Virus record (IMG/VR): IMGVR_UViG_3300042988_001038
Location: 1 to 25,491 of that record
Source: a virus
Reading direction: 5' to 3' (one strand)
DNA length: 25,491 nt
Position numbers and translations under genes: made by a program. Shown here in pieces: positions 8,479 through 15,323 of this stretch. The notes under the pieces are model-generated. The model saw nothing but the letters and a program-made list of their open reading frames with translations, was not told the DNA's origin and made no database searches. Within the stretch, counting starts at the first letter, position 1. Every line of letters starts with the position of its first letter.

Positions 8479-9710
8479 AGGCCCGCCACGGTGACGCCGA
8501 GCGACCGAGAGTCACCTTGGTGCGCGCCGGCCCAAGCAATGGCCAAGGCCATGACTCCATCGTCATGCCCGCCCGGGGGGGCGCCGTAGCGCATCAGCCC
8601 GCTCGGCAGCCGGGTCTGATCGTAGGCCAGCAATTCGTCGATCAGCCACTGCACCGGAGGGATGCGAAGCGCCCCCTGCTCGAAAGCCAGCGAAAGCGCC
8701 TCGATAGCCTGCGCCTTGCTAGCCTGCGTGGTCTGGAAAGCCCGCACCGGAAGGCGCATGCGCTGCAGTTGTTCCACCAGCGGCCCGCCCATGCTGTTGC
8801 CCTCGGCCACGATGGGCGCCCGCGGGAATCGCTGGTGCAGAGCCTGCAGCCGGGCCAGCTGGATGGCGTAGTCGATCTGCGTGAAGCGGTCAACGGCCAC
8901 CACTGAGCCAGCGCGCACATCCAGCACCACGTAAACGGTGAAATCGTTGTGCCGGCCCCAGTCGGCCGCGATGACGTATGGCCGACCGTCGTCCGCGGCC
9001 TTCGCCATGTGCGGATCAGCCTGGAGCGTGGTGTCGACCGCGGCCGTGACGCGCCGGAACACGCCGCCGCCATCCTCCAGAAACTGCGCCAAGTACTCCT
9101 GAGCGAAGATGCGCTCAGGCAGATCCTTGCGCGCGGCCTCGATTTCGCCGGCCGCAATGAACGGGTTCGCGGACGTGGGCGCGTGATGGTGCGCCCAGTC
9201 GGCATCGGCCTCAGACTTGCGGCTAAGGGTGTGGAAGTCGTTCCACCCCTTGGGCGTGCCTAGGAACCATGCGCCGCCTGCGTGGTCCGTCAAGGTCGGC
9301 CGGATGGCTGACTGCCAGATGTGCAGCAGATTGCGCGAAAGCCCGGCCTCGTCGACCAAGACTAGCCCGTACTTGCGCCCCCGGCCCGCGTCTTCATCGT
9401 CCAGGGTCCAGAAGTCCATGCTGCCGCCCGTTGCCAGCTCCATGCGGTGCTGCTGGGCATCGGTGCGGGTAATCAGGCCCTGCCGGCTATAGGCCAGCTT
9501 TGCTGTCCGCCATGCCTCGTCGAGATACTTGTAATTGGGCGCAAACCAACCCACGTCGAAGCCGCGAAACAAGCCTTGTTGACACGCGGGCCAGCCAAGT
9601 GCGGTGATGGCCAGCGCCATTGCCGTCTTCCCGAACCGGCGCCCACAGGCCGCGGTGTTGAACCGCCGCGCCCTGCGCAGGATCTCGACCTGGCCGGAGT
9701 GGAACGACAC
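8475..9710 (-). CDS. terL: Terminase large subunit
   Basis: A 411-residue DNA packaging motor with both domains. The ATPase has a Walker A-like GRRFGKT at 23-29, Walker B LVLVDEA ending D120-E121, and a coupling motif WFLGTPKG at 148-155. The RNase H-fold nuclease has acidic residues at D250 (AADWGRHND), E303 (IVAEGNS) and D383-D384 (GGHDDGVMAL). It cuts and pumps DNA into the procapsid through the portal. The GTG start lies just after the terS stop. The protein begins close to the Walker A, so it lacks a long N-terminal adaptor region. Its stop overlaps the next start (ATGA). Confidence 0.95.
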   Translation of the reverse strand: MSFHSGQVEILRRARRFNTAACGRRFGKTAMALAITALGWPACQQGLFRGFDVGWFAPNYKYLDEAWRTAKLAYSRQGLITRTDAQQHRMELATGGSMDFWTLDDEDAGRGRKYGLVLVDEAGLSRNLLHIWQSAIRPTLTDHAGGAWFLGTPKGWNDFHTLSRKSEADADWAHHHAPTSANPFIAAGEIEAARKDLPERIFAQEYLAQFLEDGGGVFRRVTAAVDTTLQADPHMAKAADDGRPYVIAADWGRHNDFTVYVVLDVRAGSVVAVDRFTQIDYAIQLARLQALHQRFPRAPIVAEGNSMGGPLVEQLQRMRLPVRAFQTTQASKAQAIEALSLAFEQGALRIPPVQWLIDELLAYDQTRLPSGLMRYGAPPGGHDDGVMALAIAWAGAHQGDSRSLGVTVAGL

Positions 9711-9712
9711 CG

Positions 9713-10252
9713 CTAGGGCTCCTGGGGCTTGCGGAACAGGTCGGAGAAGAACCGGCCGGGATCGAAAGACCCGAGGGGGTTGCGCTGGCGGTTGTCGGTT
9801 TCAAACGCGCCGACGTGCCGGCCCAGCAGTTCAAGGGCTTTCACCTTGTCATGCCGCTTGACCTTGAGCGAGCCGCCGTCTTTGCTCACGGTCTGGCTGA
9901 CCTCTGCCACGGTTGCAGCGTCCTTTTCGTCCAGTGCCTCCGAGTCGCGCAGGGCCATTCCAGACGGCCCCCACGTCATCACCTGGCGCAGATCACCGAA
10001 AGCAACCTTCACCAGCTCCGAAACGATGCGCTCCACGGTGACGCCGTTCGCTGCAGCGGCCGACTTCATCAGTTCGTCAACCCTTGCCCGCACCTTCACG
10101 TCTGCCGCGAGCGTGGAAGCCTTCTGCCAAACGCTCTCATCCTTCCATGCCAGCGACCTCGGGTAAGCCCGGCGATACGCCTCGGACTGGCTTAAGCCCG
10201 CAGCAAGCCCGGTCGCGAAGACCTCTTGCATCGGGGTGAGAATCACTGCCAT
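9713..10252 (-). CDS. terS: Terminase small subunit
   Basis: A 179-residue protein of the terminase_2 type. The N-terminus is LTPMQEVFATGLAAGLSQ followed by EAYRRAYP, a helix-turn-helix-like DNA-recognition region, then helical oligomerisation segments and a region ending DKVKALELLGRHVGAF. It recognises the packaging start site and hands it to TerL. The ATG at 10252 has a strong AGGGGG ribosome binding site; a longer TTG start at 10372 gives an Arg-rich extension unlike the family. A 116-base gap separates it from the preceding gene, the largest break in this operon. Confidence 0.88.
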   Translation of the reverse strand: MAVILTPMQEVFATGLAAGLSQSEAYRRAYPRSLAWKDESVWQKASTLAADVKVRARVDELMKSAAAANGVTVERIVSELVKVAFGDLRQVMTWGPSGMALRDSEALDEKDAATVAEVSQTVSKDGGSLKVKRHDKVKALELLGRHVGAFETDNRQRNPLGSFDPGRFFSDLFRKPQEP

Positions 10253-10368
10253 GACGCCCCCTGACTGGTCAGCGCGCAAGGTGGCCGACGCCACCCGCCA
10301 ACCCACCGAAGTCGAATCCCGCCGCCTGCGCATGCGCGACGCGGTGCTGAACGCCTTTCGGCTTACCT

Positions 10369-10674
10369 TCAACGGCCATGAGATCCCCCTTCAACCGGTG
10401 ATTCCGCCTGAGTTGCAGGCTCCCCCATCTGCGCCCTCAGTCTCCGCAGATACCAGCCCTTCACCCGCTGATGCAGCCGCTCGCGGTCTTTCTTATCCTC
10501 CCCCGCGATAACCTTCAGCAACGCCTGCCAGCGATCAGTCATCCGCTGCAGCGACATGACCTCGGAAAACTGCACGGATCCAGACAGCGACCGAGCGTCG
10601 CATTCGTCGCAGCCGCTGCAGTATTCGGCGGTCAGCGGGTCGGACTGGGCTGCGGTGCAGGCGGGGCAGTTCAT
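10369..10674 (-). CDS. Zinc-ribbon protein just before the terminase genes
   Basis: A 101-residue protein whose ATG overlaps the RuvC-like gene's stop. The N-terminus carries a likely metal site (CPAC at 3-6, then CSGCDEC at about 19-25). A basic helical part follows (KKDRERLHQRVKGWYLRRLRAQ). Small zinc-finger proteins at the junction between replication and late genes can be late regulators in lambdoid phages, but nothing here proves that role. It is the last gene before the 116-base gap that precedes terS. Confidence 0.72.
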   Translation of the reverse strand: MNCPACTAAQSDPLTAEYCSGCDECDARSLSGSVQFSEVMSLQRMTDRWQALLKVIAGEDKKDRERLHQRVKGWYLRRLRAQMGEPATQAESPVEGGSHGR

Positions 10675-11138
10675 GCGGCCTCCAATCGCTTCGGCGTCGC
10701 GCACGTATCCGCGACAACCACCGCCACAGCCAGCGCCGGCCAGGCGTGTGACGAAACCCCGTAAGTAGGCCCTGGCGCTTTCTTGGTGCCCCGCGGCCCC
10801 AGCCGGTCAATCAGCGCCTGCCTGATGTTCGCGTCTTTGGCGCGCGGCGACTGGCACAGATGCAGCTTGACCTTGTGCCTGTGCACGAGGATGACCGACT
10901 CAGGATCTGCCCAAGCCTGCTGAAACCGGCCGATCCATCTGACCGTTTCAAACACCTCGCGGCCGACTGGCATGCCGAACGACTCGATCATTTCGATCCC
11001 CAGCAGCTGCGCCCCTTGACCAGCCTGCACCCATCGCAGCAGGTCGTAGTTATCGGCCACGCCTGAGTCACCGATGCGCCCATCGGAGTACAGCTCCCAG
11101 CCGGACTTCTGGGGGCCGGGGTCGATGCCGAAGATCAT
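10671..11138 (-). CDS. RuvC-like Holliday junction resolvase
   Basis: A 155-residue RNase H-fold protein. It opens MIFGIDPGPQKSGW, the first catalytic Asp strand of RuvC-like nucleases. A second acidic strand follows (LLGIEMIESFG), then a C-terminal helix with KDANIRQALIDRLG and SHAWPALAVAV, where the last acidic or His ligands are expected. Phage enzymes of this kind resolve branched replication and recombination intermediates before packaging. It is coupled by ATGA overlaps on both sides, within the replication part of the - strand operon. Confidence 0.75.
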   Translation of the reverse strand: MIFGIDPGPQKSGWELYSDGRIGDSGVADNYDLLRWVQAGQGAQLLGIEMIESFGMPVGREVFETVRWIGRFQQAWADPESVILVHRHKVKLHLCQSPRAKDANIRQALIDRLGPRGTKKAPGPTYGVSSHAWPALAVAVVVADTCATPKRLEAA

Positions 11139-11833
11139 GCGGCCCTCACCTCAGCCAACTTCCGAACCTCGCGCCCGAAGCGCAACGGCGCCGACTGCTT
11201 GCCCGCGATCAGATGCGTCAGCACTGCCCCCGCGCGCCTCTTGGCGCGGCGCTGCCTGTGGTCGCGCTGAATCTCCGCTCTGGTCTTCACCGCGGGCTTA
11301 GGCACGTTCGGACCGCGCCCCATGCGATAGACGGCAGCCGGACATCCAGACGTGGCCTGCTGCCACCCGGAAACGCGCACCAAGTCAAACCGCAGCATCG
11401 CCCGCATCAGGTGACCAAGATTGCACTTGCTGGTGCCGGCGTCTTCATGGAGCATCGCAAGCGTCGCTCCGTCCCGCAGTGCACGGACGATCATGGCAAA
11501 CGCGATCATTTCGGCGTTCGGCCGGTACGTCGTGCATGCCAGTGAGCGCCGGACCTCTGGTGCGTCGCAATGTGGCTTGTCGCCGGCCGCGAACACCGGT
11601 TGCCGGCACCCTTTCGGCTGCAGCGGCGGGGCCATGCGCACGACGTGAATCAACCCCATGCGGGCCATGCGCCACATGACGGCTCGCACGCTCTCCGCGG
11701 TGCCGTTGATGGCCTCCGCTACCTGATACGGGGTCTTCTGATCGCGCGTGACCTGGGCTAGTACCCGGGCATAGCCGCGCAGGCCGCGGGCGCTGTAGCG
11801 GGCTTTGCTGGGGGTGCCGGGCTTATGCGGCAT
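11135..11833 (-). CDS. Putative DNA-binding protein with two winged-helix-like segments
   Basis: A 232-residue basic protein. One winged-helix-like segment lies near residues 34-65 (YQVAEAINGTAESVRAVMWR). A second lies near 115-155 (LHEDAGTSKCNLGHLMRAML). An Arg/Lys-rich stretch follows (RAEIQRDHRQRRAKRRAG). The ATG at 11833 lies inside the end of the helicase gene, an 11-base overlap. The longer frame reading into that gene is a shadow. A role in replication or gene control is inferred from the fold and from its place between the DnaB-like and RuvC-like genes. No specific family is recognised. Confidence 0.7.
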   Translation of the reverse strand: MPHKPGTPSKARYSARGLRGYARVLAQVTRDQKTPYQVAEAINGTAESVRAVMWRMARMGLIHVVRMAPPLQPKGCRQPVFAAGDKPHCDAPEVRRSLACTTYRPNAEMIAFAMIVRALRDGATLAMLHEDAGTSKCNLGHLMRAMLRFDLVRVSGWQQATSGCPAAVYRMGRGPNVPKPAVKTRAEIQRDHRQRRAKRRAGAVLTHLIAGKQSAPLRFGREVRKLAEVRAA

Positions 11834-12746
11834 GGCTCTCGACTCCCGTGAATCTCTTGATCGGATAGGGCTCGACATGCGCGCCGAGCTTGTCAACAAA
11901 GCGCATCGACGGCGCGTGCCACCACAGCGCGCAGCGGCCTTCAAACTCGCCGTTTCGTTGCTTCTCGACCGTCACCAGCGCATCCGGCCGGTCATAGTCG
12001 TCGGGCTTCTTCGCCTTGTCGGCCCACACCGTGATGACGTTGTGGCACTGGTCGCTGATCGCCGCAGACCCCCGAAGGTCATACTTCGACGGTGGCTTGT
12101 CTTCGCCGCTCTGAGGCTTGCGGCAGTGGCAGATCAGGTGCACATGCAGCCCGGTTTCCTGGGCGACACGGACCAGATCCGTGACAAGCTGCTTTTGCTC
12201 GTCAAGGTGTTCCTCGCTGGCGCAAACCATCATCAGAGAATCGACGAACACTTGCCGGCCTTGAAGCTTGTCGGCGAAGTAGCGCAGCGCGGCAATGCAC
12301 GTCGCAGGGCTGATGCGGCCGACGTGATCAAACAGCCACAACCTGCCATCGGTCCATCGAGAAAAGTCGGCCAGGTAGCTGCGCGACATCTCGTTGTGGC
12401 CGTAGGCTTGACGCGACATTCGCAGAAGCGTGCGCTCCGGCTGCATCTCCAGACTGGCGATCAGCGTGCGCTGCTGTAGCGCGCACATGTCCAGCGCTAC
12501 CTGCGTCGTAAACATCGACTTTTTGTGGCCGTTGTACCCGGCCCATGCCGTGACTTCCCCGGGCCGAAAGCGCATCACGCCGCGCAGTTTCGTCGAGCCC
12601 ATGTCGGGATCTGCAGGCACGTCGCGCCGGGGGAATGCGAGTTCCTCCAGGTCTTCGGCAAAGTCGCTGGCGGCCCTGACCTTCGCCTTGAATTCCGTCG
12701 CGTTCAGGTACTCCGCGAAGTCCTGCGGTTCGATCATGCCGGCCAT
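11823..12746 (-). CDS. DnaB-like replicative helicase / RecA-fold ATPase
   Basis: A 307-residue RecA-fold ATPase. The P-loop is GYNGHKKS at 70-77, a DnaB-like variant of GxxxxGKS. The catalytic Glu lies in SLEM (E100), Walker B is VFVDS (D169), LICHCRKP is at 204-211, and DLRGSAAISDQCHNVI is the helicase motif near 223-238. The N-terminal primase-interacting domain of full DnaB is absent, so this is a short phage form that may rely on the neighbouring initiator. The ATG at 12746 is chosen for its AGGAGG ribosome binding site; reading further upstream only gives a shadow of the preceding genes. Confidence 0.85.
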   Translation of the reverse strand: MAGMIEPQDFAEYLNATEFKAKVRAASDFAEDLEELAFPRRDVPADPDMGSTKLRGVMRFRPGEVTAWAGYNGHKKSMFTTQVALDMCALQQRTLIASLEMQPERTLLRMSRQAYGHNEMSRSYLADFSRWTDGRLWLFDHVGRISPATCIAALRYFADKLQGRQVFVDSLMMVCASEEHLDEQKQLVTDLVRVAQETGLHVHLICHCRKPQSGEDKPPSKYDLRGSAAISDQCHNVITVWADKAKKPDDYDRPDALVTVEKQRNGEFEGRCALWWHAPSMRFVDKLGAHVEPYPIKRFTGVESHAA

Positions 12747-13126
12747 GCTTCCTCCTGCTCCTGCGCAGCCTTCTCGGGCGCCGTCTCGGCCTCCCGGATG
12801 ACCATCTCCACGCAGCGCAATTCCTCGCCGCGCCATGCGTGCACAGCGCCGACAACTCGCACGGCGCCGGCCGCCAGGAACGCATCCGAAAGCTCGCGCA
12901 TCCGCTGCGAATCCTCCGCGTCCAGGTGCACCGTCAGGCCCGCAGCGAAGCGCAGATCCAGGCGCCGAACGCGGTCCTTCGCCTCCAGCTCGACATGGGC
13001 ATGCATCGCCCACGACGGCCAATCCCGCCAGCATCCGGCCTTGTCGTGGCCGACATCCGCGACGAACACGGCATCGGTTCGCCAGCCAGCCAAACGCCGC
13101 TCGATCAGGGGTTGATGTCCGCGCAT
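12734..13126 (-). CDS. Conserved phage protein of the replication cluster
   Basis: A 130-residue protein starting MRGHQPLIERRLAGWR. Its ATG shares one base with the replication gene's stop (TGATG), and its end overlaps the helicase start by 13 bases. It is a soluble alpha/beta-type sequence with a C-terminal acidic tail (EKAAQEQEEAWPA). I do not recognise a catalytic motif. Tight coupling between the initiator and the helicase suggests a replication accessory role, which is inference only. Confidence 0.72.
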   Translation of the reverse strand: MRGHQPLIERRLAGWRTDAVFVADVGHDKAGCWRDWPSWAMHAHVELEAKDRVRRLDLRFAAGLTVHLDAEDSQRMRELSDAFLAAGAVRVVGAVHAWRGEELRCVEMVIREAETAPEKAAQEQEEAWPA

Positions 13127-13875
13127 CAGAGCACCTCGTAATGCCGGCCGCTGTCGGCCTTTGTGCCCGCGGCAGGAGGGGCAATTTCGACGGCTTTTCG
13201 CACCCAGTTGCGCCACGTCGCCAGCCAATCGGCCTTGGTCGCGTCCTTGCCGGACTTTGCCGTCCAAAAGTCGCGGAAGCGGTCAAGCTCCGTCGCCGCT
13301 CGGCCGTTCGCCAAGCCCAGGCCAGCAGCGAAAGCCATGCCCTCAGGGCCGGGCTCCCAGTCGGCCGGAAGGCGCATTGCCCGGGTCGCCGCTTGCGGCG
13401 GCCTACCAACATCCGAAGATGAAGAAGAAGAAGAAGAAGAAGAAGGGGGGGGTTCTATGGGGGGTTCAGAAACCCCCCTTCCTTTCGGCGGTCTACCCCC
13501 CTTCGCGCCGTGCTCCGCGCCTTTTATGCCGTGCTCAGAACCGGCCTTCCCGCCTTCCGCGCGACGGTTCCTAAGGTCTTCATCGCGGACCATTCGACGG
13601 CTGAACAATGCCCCTTCATCAGACACAGACGAAACGCCGGCATCGCGCAACTCGGCCAACAGCTTCTCGCAGTCCTTCACCGTAAGGCCGACAAGGCGCG
13701 AAATCTGCGCAACGGTCATCGGACGGCCGTTGATCGTCATGTGACCGTATGGCTCGCACTCGTGGGCGATGCACAGCAAGTTGACCCACAGCCCCTGGGC
13801 AGCCAAGCTGCACGACTGCAGGGCAGCATCCTTGCGCCAGTCGGCCGGGTAGAACTGAAACGATGGACGCTTCAC
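13126..13875 (-). CDS. Replication initiator-like protein (DUF1376/O-like)
   Basis: A 249-residue protein. The N-terminal domain (about 1-90) resembles phage replication proteins: FQFYPADWRKDAALQSCSL and a winged-helix part with MTVAQISRLVGLTVKDCEKLL. A low-complexity linker follows (about 115-160), rich in Gly, Lys and Pro with a run of ten serines. The C-terminal part has the phage replication pattern DFWTAKSGKDATKADWLATW. The GTG at 13875 overlaps the previous stop (GTGA) and follows a G-rich ribosome binding stretch. It probably opens the origin and loads the DnaB-like protein, by analogy with lambda O. The ten-serine run is encoded by a trinucleotide repeat that could vary in length. Confidence 0.78.
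   Translation of the reverse strand: MKRPSFQFYPADWRKDAALQSCSLAAQGLWVNLLCIAHECEPYGHMTINGRPMTVAQISRLVGLTVKDCEKLLAELRDAGVSSVSDEGALFSRRMVRDEDLRNRRAEGGKAGSEHGIKGAEHGAKGGRPPKGRGVSEPPIEPPPSSSSSSSSSSDVGRPPQAATRAMRLPADWEPGPEGMAFAAGLGLANGRAATELDRFRDFWTAKSGKDATKADWLATWRNWVRKAVEIAPPAAGTKADSGRHYEVL
13421..13452. repeat. Polypurine tract (GAA)8 G8
   Basis: Thirty-two uninterrupted purines on the + strand: eight GAA units at 13421-13444, then eight G at 13445-13452. On the - strand it encodes prolines followed by serines in the linker of the replication protein. Both parts are prone to slippage. Confidence 0.95.
13459..13478. other. Perfect 8-bp hairpin inside the replication gene
   Basis: GGGGGGTT (13459-13466) and AACCCCCC (13471-13478) are exact complements around the four-base loop CAGA. 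The hairpin lies six bases from the polypurine tract, in the part of the gene that encodes the unstructured linker. Lambda-like phages often carry their origin inside the initiator gene, so this may belong to an origin. Confidence 0.8.
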
Positions 13876-14060
13876 GCCGCACACCCCCTGCAAACGTACT
13901 GCCGCAGCCCCTTGACCTTCCGCATACGCCGGCCAGCAATCGAGCGGAACAACCCGCATTTGTTGCATGCGAAGGTCGCGCCGACATCGCCAATGCCGCG
14001 CTGCACGAACGGGCGATCCTGGGAGCGGCGGGCGCGGTCGGTGAATGAATCGTTGCTCAT
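13872..14060 (-). CDS. Small zinc-finger protein
   Basis: A 62-residue basic protein with two Cys pairs, CNKC near residue 32 and CRGC near residue 57, typical of a treble-clef or zinc-ribbon. The ATG at 14060 overlaps the preceding stop (ATGA) and the end overlaps the replication gene start (GTGA). Probably a nucleic acid-binding accessory of the replication operon; the specific function is unknown. Confidence 0.7.
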   Translation of the reverse strand: MSNDSFTDRARRSQDRPFVQRGIGDVGATFACNKCGLFRSIAGRRMRKVKGLRQYVCRGCAA

Positions 14061-14350
14061 GCGTCCGGCGCCTTCCACAGCTGGCGGACCTTCCCCCATT
14101 CGGCGCGGTCGCAGTCATCGCCCAGCGGCATCCATGTGCCGTCAGCGCGCGCGGCATCGTCCTGCCTAAATGCGGCGTCAACGTCCTCGCCTATGACCGC
14201 CTGCGCGCTCGGCTGCAGGTATGGCCACATCGAGATGAGCCACGCAGCACACTCGCTGACGATGTACGTCCTGCGGCCGAGGCAATAACGCACAGCTGCA
14301 ATAGCCATCAGGTCGCCGCGCCCCCAGGGTGCCAAAGGTTCTTTGCTCAT
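14057..14350 (-). CDS. Conserved phage hypothetical protein
   Basis: A 97-residue protein with ATGA overlaps at both ends. It contains WGRGDLMAIAAVRYCLGRR and, near the C-terminus, LGDDCDRAEWGKVRQLW. I believe this pattern is shared by hypothetical proteins in replication regions of proteobacterial phages, but I cannot verify it here. It has no membrane segment and no catalytic motif I can name. Confidence 0.7.
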   Translation of the reverse strand: MSKEPLAPWGRGDLMAIAAVRYCLGRRTYIVSECAAWLISMWPYLQPSAQAVIGEDVDAAFRQDDAARADGTWMPLGDDCDRAEWGKVRQLWKAPDA

Positions 14351-14598
14351 GCGTTACCCGCAGCACGCACACCACGCCATTGCAGCAGCGCGCGCTGCAC
14401 AAGCGCATGGTCTACCGGGTGCTTGCGCTTAAACAGATGGGCATGATCTTTGGCGCTATAGCAGCCATACCGCCATTGCTTCCCGTCCCATTCGTTGAAC
14501 CAGCGCCCGCCCATGAACTGGATCGGACGCCATTGGCATTCATAGACGCCGGGCCGGTATGGCTTCACTTCGCCAGGGAACCATGGCGTGAGCTTCAT
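14347..14598 (-). CDS. Conserved phage hypothetical protein
   Basis: An 83-residue protein, Trp- and Tyr-rich (PWFPGEVKPYRPGVYECQW, then WFNEWDGKQWRYGCY). The ATG at 14598 overlaps the upstream methyltransferase-like gene's stop (ATGA); an alternative TTG at 14607 is less likely. There is no clear ribosome binding site, so translation probably depends on coupling from the upstream gene. The terminator-like hairpin at 14626-14649 lies just before it. Function unknown. Confidence 0.68.
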   Translation of the reverse strand: MKLTPWFPGEVKPYRPGVYECQWRPIQFMGGRWFNEWDGKQWRYGCYSAKDHAHLFKRKHPVDHALVQRALLQWRGVRAAGNA

Positions 14599-15323
14599 CG
14601 TTTGCAACTACCTAGGAAGAAAGAAGCCCCGAGGCTTACGCCCCGGGGCAAAAGCCGGAGGCTTTCGCACTGGGCCCAACCAGTGCGCGCAACTTGCCGG
14701 CTAGAGGAGACTCGTGTTTGCCGGCTGCAACGGCCAGCAAGATCCACCAGCCACGCGGCCAGCGCGGGCGGTGTGTGTTCGCGTTCGGCTTTGCCCATGA
14801 TCTCGACGGTCCTGCATTCGGGCATTCGCACCACGACAGCTGTGTGTTGCCGCGAAGGAGGCATTGCAGGCAGGTCGTCAGGGCCAGCGCCAACGATGTA
14901 AAGCCATGTCCGCTTTTGCGCTCGGTGGCCCCAATCGCATTGGCGAATCTCGACGGTCCAACCGCCAAACTTGTCGGGTGTGCGTCCGCGCTGCGGCAAT
15001 CCAAAGTGGCGCCATGCTCTGCTGCCCGCCGGATGCTCAAGCACGCCGCCGCATCTACGTACGGTGTCCAGCGCAAACTGAAACGTCCCGCCGTCATTGC
15101 CCCAAGCAAACTCTTTTGCTTTGTGCGGGTAGCGCGACAGCACAACGCCATTGATCAATGACCAACGTGTGCAAGGCGGATGCGCCACCACGGGCCACGG
15201 GCCATCGTAGGTGCGCGCGTCGCGCTCCATGTCATACACGTCCACACCTGGCAGCGTCTTGTAAACGCTGTCGGCCCGCGCAAACAGCACGGCCACGCGG
15301 GATTGAGCCTGCTGCTCGATCAA
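14595..15323 (-). CDS. Phage methyltransferase-like protein with PPC motif
   Basis: A 242-residue protein. The core (about 1-200) has VAHPPCTRWS near 48-57, like the Pro-Cys catalytic motif of cytosine-5 methyltransferases. It also has GGVLEHPAGSRAW near 91-103, in the place of their ENV-type motif. I see no clear SAM-binding FxGxG motif, so a full enzyme is doubtful. The final 40 or so residues after LAAWLVDLAGRC look unlike a folded domain and are read through three hairpins before the stop. It starts with an ATGA overlap to the cII-like gene and ends with one to the next gene. It could modify phage DNA or be a degenerate relative. Confidence 0.6.
   Translation of the reverse strand: MIEQQAQSRVAVLFARADSVYKTLPGVDVYDMERDARTYDGPWPVVAHPPCTRWSLINGVVLSRYPHKAKEFAWGNDGGTFQFALDTVRRCGGVLEHPAGSRAWRHFGLPQRGRTPDKFGGWTVEIRQCDWGHRAQKRTWLYIVGAGPDDLPAMPPSRQHTAVVVRMPECRTVEIMGKAEREHTPPALAAWLVDLAGRCSRQTRVSSSRQVARTGWAQCESLRLLPRGVSLGASFFLGSCKR
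14615..14649 (-). terminator. Intrinsic terminator-like hairpin on the - strand
   Basis: On the - strand, two 10-base arms (14640-14649 and 14626-14635) pair fully with one G-U wobble around a GUAA tetraloop, followed by UUCUUUCUU. The stem is very GC-rich. It lies inside the end of the methyltransferase-like gene and before the replication genes, so it may act as an attenuator rather than a full stop. Confidence 0.65.
14651..14687 (-). other. Two further hairpins stacked before the terminator
   Basis: An 8-bp stem (14666-14673 with 14680-14687, loop of six) is followed on the - strand by a 6-bp stem (14660-14665 with 14651-14656, loop of three) that ends in four U. With the terminator they form three consecutive hairpins within about 62 bases. 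Confidence 0.7.

Noticed and set aside
9713-10372. A TTG-started, 40-residue longer terS
   Set aside because: The extension is Arg/Ser-rich and unlike the family, while ATG 10252 has a strong AGGGGG site.
11823-13412. A 529-codon reading of the helicase frame starting far upstream
   Set aside because: The extra part is Arg/Cys/Ala-rich antisense-frame text over two coupled genes; the ATG at 12746 has AGGAGG and begins the folded protein.
13421-13452. The GAA repeat as a CRISPR-like or tandem regulatory array
   Set aside because: It is a simple trinucleotide repeat with no spacers, in frame with a serine run.
13126-14181. A 351-codon reading of the replication gene
   Set aside because: The first 102 codons overlap two small coupled genes and look like a shadow frame; the GTG at 13875 begins the recognisable N-terminal domain.
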